From NCBI GenBank assembly GCA_009192285.1, contig WBVU01000004.1:2378001-2442000 (forward strand): a stretch of 64,000 bases of DNA, given 5' to 3'. Positions 22,304 through 35,087 of the stretch are shown here, piece by piece (position 1 is the first letter of the stretch; every line of letters starts with the position of its first letter). The DNA comes from Morchella semilibera (taxonomy: Eukaryota > Ascomycota > Pezizomycetes > Pezizales > Morchellaceae). The translations under genes and the position numbers were made by a program. The notes beneath the pieces were generated by a model that saw nothing but the letters and a program-made list of their open reading frames with translations, searched no databases and had not been told where the DNA came from.

Positions 22304-25300
22304 GGCTGATGATAATAATTGTACTTGTTCTTGAAAATGGAATTGCTTGATTTCGGGTTTAGAGGTACGTAGGTTTTTTTCTTCTGAAATGGTACTGTAT
22401 GTGATTAAGATTGTTAGAACCGAAAGAGGGTGCGTTATAGATGATATGATGATTGATGTGAGAGGAAGCTCCGCGCTAGAGTAGTAGAAGCTACGTCTAA
22501 TCGACGGAGAAAGAGGCAAAACAATTAGGAGCTTACCTAACAGAGCAAAGTGCTTCTCCGAGATACGAGACTGGTTATTGAATAACGTGATGTAAACAGA
22601 GACCCAGGCAGATGGATGCTAGATATAATCTACTTGTCAGAGGGGACGAAGATTGATATTGTGACTGCTGCTTGTAGATCCACAACTAGAGGGTGTATAT
22701 TCTTGGAAATGGATGGATGTCTCAAGGCTTTAAAAGAAGCTGTTTTGGGGGGGGGGGGGGGGCTGATGATGATGGGGCTGAAACAGAAGATTTATGGGAC
22801 TGAGGGGGGTTGTAGAGCAGACAGGCGGTGAATGAGAAGATCTAGGAGGGGGCCCAAGTTTACTTTATGTATGGATATTTCATGGTGTACTTTTTGTATG
22901 GCTTGTCTGAAAAGGGTTACTAGAGAGATCAGGTCTCAGTCCTAAATAAAACCGAGTCTCGAGTCACTACTACATCCAATCGTACCTAGTCGAGTACATC
23001 AGGTAGGGGTGCTTTATGTGACAGGTAACCAGTACATGTATGCAATCTGTCGGTAGGTAGTCGATTCGATATCACTGGTGCATTATGATGAAAGGACGAA
23101 GAAAGAAGACAGAAAGAAGGAATAAAGAAGGGGGGGTGGACATGGGCTATTGAAACTGAAGATCCAACTTTCTCTCCCCCGAAGCAAGCGGGACCCCACC
23201 AACACCGACACTGCACATCCCACTGTCTTGTTTCACTGACAGGGTAAGCGTTGTGTCGCTCGTGCCCAAAAGCATACCCTAGAATTGACCCATCATCGTC
23301 AACCAATGAAAGAGACGTAGTCCAATTTCCAAGGCTCAACGCTCCCTTCCCCTCGCCCCTCCCCAGTCAACTCGCCTGCAAGGGCCCAACGTTCCTGTTG
23401 TCCCGAGCGACGTCAGACGCCTTCTCGGATTTTACGCCCATACGCCCATAACGCCCGCCTCCGGAAAATATTCTAGGAGGCATCATGAAATATACAGGAA
23501 TAGTACCATGTCGACTCAGTGCCATTGAGCACAGATTTACCCTTCCCATGATTAATTCTGAGCACGGGTGCCCGCAGAACAGAACATCCTCGAATATCCG
23601 CTTGAAGCAGGGTTGCCTCTAATTCCCAGGGGAATGTTTGATTCGCAAAAAAAAAAAAAAAAGAAAGAAAGAAAGAAGAAAAAGTAAGCAAAACAGAAGA
23701 AAGGCGCAAAGAAAAACCTGGCAAGAGAAATTATTCTCATGATCTGCGGCTGCCGCGAGTCCTCTCCTCCTCCAATTGACATGAGATATAACGCAACTAG
23801 TCAGCCACGTAGATACATGTATCTTTATGTGTAAGTATTATTTTCAAGATAGTCAAGATAGATACATGTATCAGGTCCTATGTAGGAGTACAAATTGGTA
23901 CTGTAGTCTGTAGCTAGGCTCTACAAAGGTTGCTGGAAAAGACAGCGGGCGTATTCGGTGTCTCCTATGAAAGCACGCGAGCGAATCCATTTCCGAGATC
24001 TCCCCGTCGAATCATCCACCACATCACCTGAGTAACGAATGATATTCATTGAATTATGGGGAGGAGCGCACCACGAATTTTTTTTTTTTGAAGGGGGGGG
24101 GGGGGGTTGGTTGTAGAGAGAGCAGAGCAGAGCAGAGTCGAGCATCTAGCTACATCCTAGGTCTAACAACTACTAAGACAAGCAGAGAAAATATTTTTTT
24201 CCTTCCACTTAGTTATTCTAGATCTCCTCCTCTAACTACCCCGCGCGGCGCTCTCCTCGGCTGGCGGGCGGGCGGGCAAACCAACACAGCCTATCTTCCT
24301 TCTCCACGACGACACACTCCATGACCTGCGTATGCGATGCCTTCTCTTCAAAATGCAAATTCGCGATATCCGTCCCAGATCCATCATCGTGTCACGTCAC
24401 GCGTCACTCGAACTAGAACCTTTGCGGGCCCCCTATTTCTCTCTACAGTCGTTCACAGGGTTTTGACGAACACGGGGTTTTGGTGAATCTCCCATAGCAA
24501 CGCCATAGCAACGCCTAAACTGGCGAATCTGTCATTGGCCCCAACCCCCTGTTCGCCAAAACCCCGTGTTCGCCAAACCCTGTGAACGACTGTCCTGTAC
24601 CTTTGGGAAGAGTTCCCTCCCGTATATATGTAATGCACTCTAAATTCCTCATCGTTGCTTTTTTGTCTCGTTCGACTGAATTTAGTAAGGGCTTTTTTTT
24701 CCTGACTTCTTGATACGACTGCTTTCTAGAGCATGTATGAAGAGCAGTTTCAATTGTATTGGTACAGTGTTGTTGAGTCAAGTATCATAGGCACTTCCTG
24801 GACAGTGGGGCCGGAGGAGCCTGCAGCATTGTTCAGGATGTTGTTGCAATCCCTAATGGATCGACATACATACCCACTTCAAGAGGCCGGTCAAAAAGCG
24901 GCGCGAAATGATCAGAGGCTGGGTATATCTCACCCACATCACATCTTGGGTGGACATGTTTCGTTTTACAGCCTTATCACCCCTACCCACCACGCTACTC
25001 AGCATACATAGGTGATCGAGCCGAAGGAATCAAGTCAGCCCGCATCATCTGGTTTTGCTTTGTTTCTCACATCCACCCGTCCAATCCACCCACACGCCCC
25101 GGAAAGAAAGAGAGGAAAAAATAAAATAAACAGCCCTTCGAGTTTTTCCGCGATTTGAAAAACGGCCGTTGAATCGGAGATGCAGGATCTGACGGGTATG
25201 TACAACAACGGAGCACAGGGCCAATCAGCCACCGCCCGATTGAATCGGAACGAAATCGCGGCGGGGTCCCAATACAGTGGGGCGGCGGGCGGGCGCGGGC

Positions 25301-28300
25301 TGTCGTATGGAAACAATCATTGGCCCTGATTCCCAGCCAAGCAAACGGGAGTGACGTCTCCAGTCATTTTACACCCCCTAGGAATAAACAAAGAGCTAGT
25401 AGCCACTCGCGTTGATGCTCGCATTGGTATCCGTATTTCAAATCAATCCGCTTCCACACACAGATAGGCAGGGAGATAAAATAGAGCGGACCTAACCTGA
25501 ATACTCATCCTTCTCTACCAATTATTAGAAGGCTTTCTTGCCTGATCTACCTCGCAGGGACGAGGACACAAGACGACGACCACTCAAGTCAAGTAGCACC
25601 TCTCCAAATGCGCCTCCCCCAAAATGCCTCGGTATCCATAAACAGCCACATAAGACGTATTTGAAAGTGGTCTACTTACTGTACCTACTCCTACATCCAT
25701 CCATCTGGGTACTTACATATTCCAAGCGCTGAAATAAAAAAAAAATATGTATCATATGATCATGCACGGGAATCGCATTTCTTCCACTAAACACGTTTTC
25801 ATAGGGTTCATGAGAAATCACTCGTCCAGGATAGTGCTACTTATGGTAACCATGAACAGCCGATAGCATCTCATTGCCTGCCGGCAACGATGAACGTAAA
25901 TAAAAATAAGAAAAAAAACCCTCTCAATGCACCCCACACTTTCCCCACCGCTTCGCATCAACAGAACTGACAGGAATAGCCGGCCCGTGGAGGCTTCGTG
26001 GGTGATCAGCAGGGTCCCCAGTCGAGAAACGTATAAAACAGATATGCGCGTAACAATATCATCATCATCATCATCAGCCAGAATAAGCAAAACCCAAGGT
26101 GAATTGCAGTTTGCCATGACCGTATGGGGAATCTGAAAGATGGGGCATGTAATGCTTTGACACCTCATTAAGGACCGGACCGGAGGGCTTTCGCTAGTAA
26201 AGCTCCCTAGAGGCTAGGTTTCTCGTTTCTGTCGAGCATACATCCTGTCAGTCCAGTTGGAAGTGGGAGGCATATGTCTCACTATTCAGATGACTTTTTC
26301 TCATGGTTAAGATGTAGTTTTCACTGGGGTTACATGTAGCTACCCCGGGATGAAGACATCTTCGGCCCTGATTTATTCGTCTAGCTAAAAGAGCTAGGTA
26401 GAACCCACATCACATAGACCGTGATTAGGTATTAGATATCTGATCTATCACCTATTTTTTCACTCCTCGTAGATTTCCTGGGACGCAAGTGTAGATCAGC
26501 GGATGATGCTTTAGCCACGCGTGGTGTTGTTCCTTAAATTTGTGCAACACAACAGTTAATATTGGCTTGCTAATTGCTTTTTGTAGGAAATAGCGGGGAA
26601 ACCCTGGATGTATGTAGCTATGACCACCCCAACATTAACAGTTGGGGGAAATATCCCGGTGGCTACCCTCAGACATTAAAAGACCCCCGCATTCTGGTGC
26701 GCTACCGTCCAATAGTGCCGAGCAGATTTGTCGTAGGCATTTTGAGGCTCGCAGAAAACTACATATCTTTGCTATGTTGAGAAGAGTGCTGGCAGATATG
26801 TATGTGCTCTATCTACACTTTTGTCGTCGTTCTTTGAGGGCTTTAAGATACTGATTGTGTTATATGCCGGGCCGGGGGACAACTAAACATGTAAGTACAT
26901 GATGCAATCCATGTCTTGAACATCTGACAACTTATACATAGGCGTATGCACTGGTCCTTGACATATATCAGCGATAAACGCGTATATCCGCAAACTCACT
27001 CAGTGCCCAATCGGGGGCGTCAGGACACATTTGCTACATAGGGGAAATTTGGTGAAATAGGAGGAAATACCATAATCGCCGGATTCCGAAAAGCCGGTTG
27101 AGTTCGACCGCAGTGCACCTCGGATCATGCTACCGAAACCCCGAAACCCGAACACCGGACGTGTGGGACGTTGGCTAGGCTGATCTGACGGACTATATAC
27201 AGGCTCATATGTGTATTCAGCTAAAGCTGAGGATTATTACTGTGGTGCTGATATGGGCCTAGCTGAGAAAATAGGTACCCAGCGCCATTCAGCTTGATAA
27301 TTAAACTGCGCCGTATTATAAACTCCAGGGATTACATTCGGGAGATAAATACAACCAGAAGCATGTCAAAGCTCCTTCGATTGCGGCCCGGGGGGGGGGG
27401 GGGCGGATATGAACCCGCAGGAGCTTGGGGCGACAGTCAGCCGGGAGAACTTAGTAGAGAACAGCCCTCAAGGCTGAGATAGAAGAATTCCTAACTTGTA
27501 GCGCACTAGGACCTAAATTGACCGAAGATGTTTGTCAAGCCTGATGCGGGTACTGGAGAGAAGCGCTTCGAAAGAGTGCTTTTATTCTCCAGGAGATTCG
27601 GCTGAGTAGTGGTCGACGGAGAAGCAGGATAATAGCATACAGACCTCAAGATCCCTCAGCGCCCCCCTTGTATGAAAACAAGCGGATATTGAGAGCTATA
27701 ATTGTGGCTAATGAAGATACCATTTCTTGGAGAACTACTGATAAAGGACGCCCCGGATGACACTGATCGAGAGAGTTTGAATAAGTTAGATCGATGGCAT
27801 CAACATTCTTGCGCCTCTCACTCCAACCGGTGTAGCCTAGCAGACATTATGTCCTGGATCTGTAAAAGGGTGACGTTCTTTATCAAAAGTTTCTATATAA
27901 TGCCTTTATCTAGAATGCATGTGTTTCCACGGGCTTGGAGGTTCGAGTACTACAGCTAAGCTCTTGACAGTAGCCTTGTGCCCGACTTGTGCTGTGGATT
28001 TACAACAGGACGAGGGGTGGGTTAATAAAACTCTGGGAACGAGACTACCTTGGCAGCTCAGGTGTTCGAACCAAATTGAAGCACTGATACTGATATAATA
28101 GTGGATGTCAGAATCGAGTGATTTTCTATGCTTACGAGTTATACGTGTAGAGTCTTTTGTTGCTGTTGCTGCTGTTGTTGCTGATTTACCAATTGTGTGC
28201 AGCAGCTAGCTCGTAGGCCGGTTACGACAAATATCTGACTCGCCTTAATATATACGATGTTGTTAAATCATTGCAATGTATTATATTAGAGCTGTAAAAG

Positions 28301-28546
28301 TTTCATATATACCATAGTATATACAGAGAAGGTAGCCACTTCCCCTTTCCCCTCCCTTTTTTTTTGAAAATAGCTCAGAAAGAAACTACATGTAGTTAAT
28401 ATTCCTCCTCCTCCAACAACCACCCCTAAGTTCAAAGCAGTATTCAAATTATCCAAGCCTTTGTCTTACTAGAATTTTTATATTTAGCTCAGTCAAGGAA
28501 AGGTTAAAGTGATTATGACCAACCGATCGATGCAAACTATGATAGA
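22304..28546. other. Gene-poor stretch of about 6.2 kb
   Basis: No gene model could be built on either strand; open frames are short and several come from simple sequence. It holds G runs of 16 (22747-22762) and 14 (24093-24106; 27390-27403), an A run near 23647, a hairpin element (24446-24592), several TACATGTA sites (near 23033, 23812, 23863, 26331, 28387) and a GTT/GCT triplet-rich patch near 28160. Degenerate transposon relics or RNA genes could be missed by eye. Confidence 0.55.
24446..24592. repeat. 147-bp hairpin (MITE-like) element
   Basis: Arms of about 42 bp face each other. The left begins CAGTCGTTCACAGGGTTTTG and continues with CGAACACGGGGTTTTGG. The right ends with the complement, at CGACTG (24592). 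Differences are one base of length and a few substitutions. The interior has a short tandem repeat (CATAGCAACGC twice). No coding capacity. A clear target duplication was not found. Confidence 0.75.
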
Positions 28547-29593
28547 TTAGGGAAGATTGGGAATCTCTCTGTCCCACTCGGCCTGCAACTCATCGCAGTC
28601 AACTGAAACTGAACCATCCATCGTAGTGGTTGTAACTGATGAGCGAGGGGAGAATGTTCTGCCGCTATTGTTGAACCTAATATGGTCTAGAAAGGTTTGC
28701 GAATAGGTTACTGAGCTCTCTTGATTTGACGTGGGACTCGGGGTTGATTCAACAATGTTTTCAAGAGAGGATGAACCACGGCGCCATTGGACTGATCTGG
28801 TGGGCAAAACTCTAGAAGGAACGAAAGTCTCTGGTTCGGTGTGATCCTGTGGAGCTCGAAAGCTGTAGGAAATACTAGGATGTCTAGCAACTATATATAA
28901 TCCAGTTAGCATCATGAAAGGATTACATGTGGCCCGACCGGAATAAAGAATTATATACCTTCAGGCTCACCAATCCCTAACTCTCCCTGAAGCTTTACCC
29001 TGGTACTCTCAATTCCCCTACTAATCCTGGAAACAATGAAAAATGTTAGCCGAATTCTCAGTCTCCAGTAGTATAGATACTAACAATGAAATTTCCTCGT
29101 CTTTTTCCGCAATAATTGATTTAAACTTAGCAGTCACTTCGTTGAAGTCCTGCTTGTCCTTCAGTGCTTTCATGTCTCTGAATTTGATTTTATCGTGCAG
29201 CCCCTCAATTAAGTCATGATAGCTAATTTTGAGTAGGAACTCCTGTGACCTGAAGTAGCTACGTTCATCATCATATCGTGTCATCAGGGCTTGAAAATTC
29301 TTGACATGAAAATCTCTCAGTAGTGCACGACGGAAATCATTGAGAGAAAGTGGATAGGGAAAGACAGAATCAGTCAATTCACGGAACCAAACTCGAGCAG
29401 ACTCAGTGATCTTCTCAGAAATAGCCTCAAGAATGACAGAATCAGGTGTGGGAGGGTTTGCCCAAATAGAGATGTCGATTAGGTCGAGAAAGCGGAGGGC
29501 CTCGATGGGTGAATTTTCGAACATAACTCTAGAGATCGCAGACCTGCACTTGAAACTAGAAGGCATCTTTGTAACTGGTTTTGTTGCTTGCAA
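28547..29593 (-). CDS. Unrecognised protein, weakly Gag-like N-terminal region; gene model incomplete
   Basis: A 5' exon (about 29095-29593, from ATG 29593 or 29566) encodes an alpha-helical region with ESARVWFRELTDS and DFRRALLRDF, which resembles the central helices of retrotransposon Gag proteins, then a charged stretch (KDKQDFNEVTAKFKSIIAEK) likely to form a coiled coil. A middle exon is about 28961-29034 and the last exon is 28547-28893 (serine/threonine-rich, ends EWDREIPNLP). The intron between the last two is clean (GTATAT...ATATAG). The 5' intron (GTATCT...TTCCAG, about 29035-29094) leaves the frame one base wrong, so either a different splice is used or one base is missing. No zinc knuckle, protease or RT follows. 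Function unknown. Confidence 0.45.
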
Positions 29594-30445
29594 TTTATTT
29601 TTAGGGAATTGTAAATTGATGATGAGTGTAGAAGGCTCAAGACGTGGAGAGGGAATTTTATGTGGAGAGGGAATTTTATGTGTAGAGGGGACACCTTATA
29701 CTTTCTTTACCCCTCAGTAAAAGCTTAATCCATCAGTACCTTTTGGACATATGTATACACAGTACCAGGGTATTATATCTCCCATACGCGTCCATCTAGC
29801 TAGGCAAGAAAGCGGTACGCAATTCTAGTATGATCGGCAGTAGGTTTATATGTCCCCAGTCACTCTCCTATGAGGTAAGCCATAAGTCTAGGACTGATAT
29901 GAGTATATGTAAGCCACTATATACCTCGCTCTGGAACATTATAGATTTTATCGTCAACATCCTAACAAGGACAGTACAAAGCAAAAGTGTGAGAATTCTA
30001 TAAAAAAACCTGCTCTAGAAGTGCAAGTATATAGTACCAAAAAAGGGAGTACCAAAAAGGGGGGTGTCATAGTACCGTATCTGGCAGATTACCATGACAC
30101 CAAAATATAATAGCTAAGGTTCCGATTTAATTCGGGGGGTTTGAACTACCCGGTATCCTACAGTACCTAGATAAGAGTTCCGGTCCGGCCTGTCCACTGG
30201 AGACATATGTATAAGGATGTAACTAGAGATTGTAGGAAATCCATAGTAGGACGATGTATAGAGGTTCTGTGTTGTATTTATCTGTCCCTCTCGGCCAATT
30301 TAAATTGTTGTGAGAGGCCAATCACAGATTATCACTCGGCACCTGACACGCACAAAATCCGCCTTATTATTTATTTATTTATACTTCATACAAAAACCCG
30401 CCTTAACACGATCCCGCTTATATATTCAAAGTTCAATCACAGAGT
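29594..30445. other. Intergenic, no gene recognised
   Basis: This lies between the 5' end of the Gag-like gene and the 3' end of the PL4 lyase. It has a duplicated AGTACCAAAAAGGG motif and a small inverted pair GGTGTCAT/ATGACACC near 30060-30105. Confidence 0.55.
29646..29692. repeat. Short tandem repeat
   Basis: An 18-bp unit (GTGGAGAGGGAATTTTAT) is repeated about two and a half times just upstream of the Gag-like gene. Confidence 0.8.
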
Positions 30446-32385
30446 TTAATAGAAGTCTACGCAATCAATCGAGATACCCGCGCTCAAATAGTCAGTTGCT
30501 CCGCTTCCACTGATGACAGTGATCTTGAGGATATTCCACTGAGTCGTATCCGTGAGGAACGCACTTGCTGGGACAGTATACTAGCATCATATGGAAATCA
30601 GTAATCATTACTCTGGAGAGCTGGAAGAAAGAAGACATACGGTAAAGATCGCGTTGTTTCCTCTGTAAGTTCCGACCGTCAAACTCCTTGTGCTGCCTTG
30701 CGTACTCGCACTGGGCAGTGAACTCGTCCAGCTATTCACAGCAATAGTAGGGCGTCCTCCCGCGTAACCTTCTGTAATACCAATTCGTACCGTCTTGGCA
30801 GCTGTGATCTGTGCAGCTGTCAACTTGAAGTAAACAAGGTAGTCATTGTTGATATCCTTCCACATGTACCCCGGGAAGGTGGCAGTGGTACTTGTTCCAA
30901 TGATGAAGTTAGATGAATCCCAAGGAGCAAGACGGCCGTCACTCGGGTGCATATATGTCGGCTATATGAGACTAGGTTAGCCTTGCTACATATATTTATA
31001 AAATTAAAAGCCCGGGGGATATTAATTACCTTCCATGGGGTGGTATCGAAGTTCAAGAATCCACCGGGAGTACCATCCCAGTCACCAATTCTCCAGATTG
31101 CGGTAACATCTGAAGGATCCAGATTTGGGGTGATAGTATTCAATGCTAGAGTTGATCCAGCACTGATAGTAACACTCGTAGTATACACGGCATATTCACC
31201 CTTATATACCGACAGTGTGTAGGTTCCTGGAACAACCCTTCTAATGCTCCAAGCTCCACCACTAGACGCGGCTGTACCCCAGTACTGATAGCCGGTATTT
31301 GACAATGCAACAACGTATGTATACCCGCTCTTCATATTGGCTATTCCAACACCAGCAACGGCTCCACGTGCTGAGTCGGCAACCCAGCCAGTGATACCAA
31401 GTGTGTCAAACCATGACCAATCCGCATTTCTGGCAAAGAGCGCAGTGTTTGGAGTACCACCAGTAGTGAAAGATAGGACGTAAGGGCCTTGCAAGCCCCA
31501 ACGTTCGGCATCAGTGTGTCCCATGGAGTAGAAAAGGATTTCATATAAATCCTCGGCAATGGTTGTGCAGCCTCGGACGAGAGAGCGGAAGAAAGGTCCT
31601 CCAGATGCTTTCTCGTGATTAGAGCGAATAAGCCAGATACCCACACTGCCGGTGGTCTTTCCAACGTAGTCGAAATCAATAACCCTGTAATGTGGTTTGT
31701 AAGTATCAGTTATTATAAAAAGCTACGATATGAATACCAACCTTCCATAATTGCTACCCTGGTAGTGCTTGCTCTTGGTATAACCTAGAGAGTTCTGAGT
31801 GATATCTGAAGCCTCAATGGTTGTGCTGTCGTCATCATAGAAATCTGACATGCTCGAGTCATGGGGAAGAACATTTGGCTTCAAACGGACAATGAAACGA
31901 GAGGCAGCTACTGAGGAATCGCCCTTGTTTGTAAGTAGGTAGATATTGTTGTTGCCATAGCGGGCCACGATAATGTGTTGGAGAGTTCCATATGTAACCG
32001 TGACTTTAATAATATATGCTGGGCTACTGTAAGAATTAATGGTGACTGTGGATGTTCCGAGGCCAGACTCGACGTGACTATTTTTGGAATTAGTAAGAAC
32101 ATTTATTTTATTCAGAATAGTGAAAGCTTACGAGTGCTTTCCCTGGTATCCTTCGTATTCGACACCATTAAAAACCATGGAATTAATATCTCCATTTGTC
32201 TTGGAAACCTTGAATACTAGACTGGCTCCGGTATCTGTTCTTCGTTAGTTATAATTATCGCAATAATAATGCCTAATTTAATATTACGCACCAATGACAT
32301 AGTTAGATCCGTCATCAGTGTATCCCCAAGCAGCAAAAACAAGTAGTGGCTGCAAAGCCAGCAAAAGTAACGATACCAACAACAT
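30446..32385 (-). CDS. Secreted rhamnogalacturonan endolyase, polysaccharide lyase family 4
   Basis: Model: complement(join(30446..30580, 30641..30961, 31030..31684, 31742..32077, 32132..32234, 32292..32385)), 547 aa, in line with fungal PL4 enzymes. It cleaves the rhamnose-galacturonate backbone of pectic rhamnogalacturonan-I by beta-elimination outside the cell. Seen: signal peptide (MLLVSLLLLALQPLLVFA), lyase domain with GIWLIRSNHEKASGGPFFRS (the His fits the family's catalytic His), a FnIII-like domain (GGAWSIRRVVPGTYTLSVYKGE), and a carbohydrate-binding-like domain (AIWRIGDWDGTPGGF; HPSDGRLAPW; GGRPTIAVNSWTSS; GTYRGNN). All five introns (54-68 nt) keep phase. Its upstream region contains a 125-bp hairpin element. 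It points to growth on plant tissue. Confidence 0.95.
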
Positions 32386-32674
32386 CGCCGCGGCTTCTTA
32401 ATGGAAAGAGTTGTAGCGTTTTCCATCAGGGAATTGTCTAGAATTTATACGAGGAAACCCTGTGTCCCATTATCGTCCCTGAAGAAAATGGAGAAATGAG
32501 TCCATTGGCCCATAAGACTTCGGTGGTAATAATCGCGAAACATTGGGCGCGGAATGGTTACTTCCCTTCGCCCGCTTGAGGAAAGAGCACGTTATTTTTT
32601 TTGATTAATGCAACAGTAGGGGCTGTAGGGGGCGCATGTTTATAATGTGCTGGTACAACTTTCCTTACCTTGTA

Positions 32675-32799
32675 CTCGCTATCCACCATAAGAACCTGAA
32701 AATGCAAGTGGCAAAGACAGGGATAATTTGTATGGAGAATCGTCTTGGCCATACAAATATTGGCACCTGCATTTTCAGGTTCTTATGGTGGATAGCGAG
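32675..32799. repeat. 125-bp hairpin (MITE) with TA target duplication
   Basis: Arms begin CTCGCTATCCACCATAAGAA and end with the exact complement at GGATAGCGAG. They pair perfectly for about 36 bp, and again nearer the centre (AATTTGTATGG/CCATACAAATA). TA dinucleotides flank both ends (32673-32674 and 32800-32801), as for Tc1/mariner-mobilised elements. It lies 290 bp upstream of the PL4 lyase start. Its ends do not match the Tc1-type element at 6749. Confidence 0.85.
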
Positions 32800-32801
32800 T
32801 A

Positions 32802-35087
32802 TATAGTGATTTGTTGGTTAGAAGGGTTTATCCCCGCATGCGCAATCATATATGCATCTCCCTCTTAATCTGTATTTTTTTCTTCTAGCAAAGAAATCGG
32901 GGGTTTACGTCGTGCACTGTAGCCCTGGACTACTGCGTTTTCTGTGAGACGCTGCAGATAAAGAGGGAACTCCTACCGTAGTGATCCTACAATTGTTTCA
33001 CAGACATTAGAAAATAAGCTTAACTAGCTTCTATCAGAATGGTACCGGTAGGTACACCGTGCTCTTGCTCTCACTCCTTAATATTAGAATGGGACCTGTT
33101 TTGTATAGCTGCAGCTTATACCAAGCAGTAGGTACACATCGGGCCTTGGCCTAAACAGGCAAGAATATTAGAGTATACCCTTGACTTTTTGGTAGTTGAG
33201 GATCCTTGGCGACCCGGCCCGCCAATCCGGATCTTCTCCGGATTCCGAAATAATGTCTAAGTTAAGCAACTCAATTTTGCAAATTCCTCGTTCCATGTAC
33301 CTCAGGATATAGAAAGATCCATAAACTCTATAAACTCTATAAACCCTATAAACAACCTCACAAAGGATATTACTTAAGGAATTATACATACCTGACTAAG
33401 AAAACGAAGTGCATGCGCACTGTTCAAACTTCCCTTACCCCTAGCTGGTCCTTGAACTGTGCTCCTATAAAACATACCTAGAAGGTAAATCGAGGAACTC
33501 ATGAGGCGGGCTGGACATCAAATAATAGGTTTCTGAAGATACTAGTCCGATTACCCGAGACTATCGGATTTTCCCCACTAATAAACCGGTCAGATATAAT
33601 GGAATTTTAGGGGGACAGAGCCCTAAAAGCTACATGTATATATATGTACTTCTTATCGTTGATGTAAATACATCTTATGAGTAGACAGGCTACAAGGATG
33701 TAATTAAACAAATGCCTACATGTACTCCATATACCCCGCAGGTCATCCCCGGAGCACATGCTGTATACATACTAATACATGTAGCCGGGGGCCGGCCACA
33801 TCTGATGACGCACCTCGAATTTTGGCCCAGGTATGTACCTAGTATGCACACTGTATACAAATGTACATGTATACGTGCATCGGTTCCCTGCTCTGTTCTG
33901 TGAGAATATGCTAATAAACCATCCAAACAGCCTTGGGAGGAAACGCATACATCTAATATATGTATGCGTCCATTTCTAAAATCCATTTCTATCTTCTCCA
34001 GATGCAGGCACCAGATTAAAGTCACACGAAATTGGATGTGGGCCCTATGATATGACCGGCGGGCCGTTACGCCTTCGTTGAAAAGGCGCCCTATATTCTA
34101 GTATAGGATAGCCTTTCGGGGTACTACGACCGGTATTTTTCCCGGTCTTGCAAGTCTGTAGACAGTGGTCGTAGTACATACGTATTGAAGATTCGAAGAT
34201 CTTGCAGAATATAGCGACGTATATACATACATGTACGTATGCGCTACCCATGTCCAACATGGCCACGGTTCCTAAGCGACGATAATGGTATTCTCAAATA
34301 TGTTTAAAAGAGGATCGGGATTACACGGGGGCAGCGCGTTGTAGTTTTTCTTTTTTCCTCTATCTCCCGCTTAGAGTATAAATCATGTCATGTTAGCTTT
34401 TGCGGTATTGTGGTTGTAACTAGGTACAATTACTTATTATAATAATTGAAGTTAAGGGGAGGCTGGGCACTTACTTGGACCCGAGAAACCATATGTTATG
34501 ATATATGCGTATAAATATAAGAGATGAGCACTGTGTGGAGATCATAGGAAAATAGACTGGTTTGGTCGACTACATATGAGCTGAGACGAACTCCTGGGGT
34601 AGATATGGTGTATGACTAATAACACCCAAATTCAGGATAGAGTAAGGATATGGGGAGCGTTTTTTTGGTTTTCAAATTTATGAGGAGTCAGTCGTACCCC
34701 CCAGGATAACCATACCCCCTGGAGTACGTTTATTTGTTAACATGTGTTAGAATCTTTACGTACGCTATGGTAGCCGTTTATATATAAGCACATGCAACGA
34801 TTCTTCACGGATATACCCTAGACACAAGTTCAAATAACAATCGGAAAAGCTGTAAATGCTTTGCTACCCAAGAAAAGAATTGGCGATGTAAAGATGGTAG
34901 CATTCTATTTACACCTCTGCCGCCGCAATTATGTTTTCCAGAGTAAGTCGGAACAGGTTCAAGGCCTGTTTTGCGTCCAGAATATGATATGCGAAAGAGA
35001 ATAAGTGATAATCCATGATCCAAAATCTGAATCACGGAGAAAGCCAGCTGCACAGTATAGTCGTTATGACTCAAGGCAGGAACGCTC
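32802..35087. other. Intergenic, about 2.3 kb, no gene recognised
   Basis: Contains a run of four 9-bp units (CTATAAACT-like, 33319-33352), an imperfect hairpin with 11-bp arms GTACTACGACC/GGTCGTAGTAC (about 34120-34178), and a cluster of TACATGTA sites (near 33630, 33717, 33776, 33865, 34218). No coding region could be supported. Confidence 0.55.

Noticed and set aside
22986-23339. Minus-strand 117-codon frame
   Set aside because: No domain, no plausible splice partners, composition like surrounding intergenic DNA.
25818-26168. Minus-strand 116-codon frame with an Asp run
   Set aside because: The Asp run is a CAT/ATG trinucleotide repeat; the rest has no coding character.
27935-28080. Box-B-like GGTTCGA/TGTTCGAACC sequences suggesting tRNA genes
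   Set aside because: No acceptor stem or box A could be placed at the right distance in either case.
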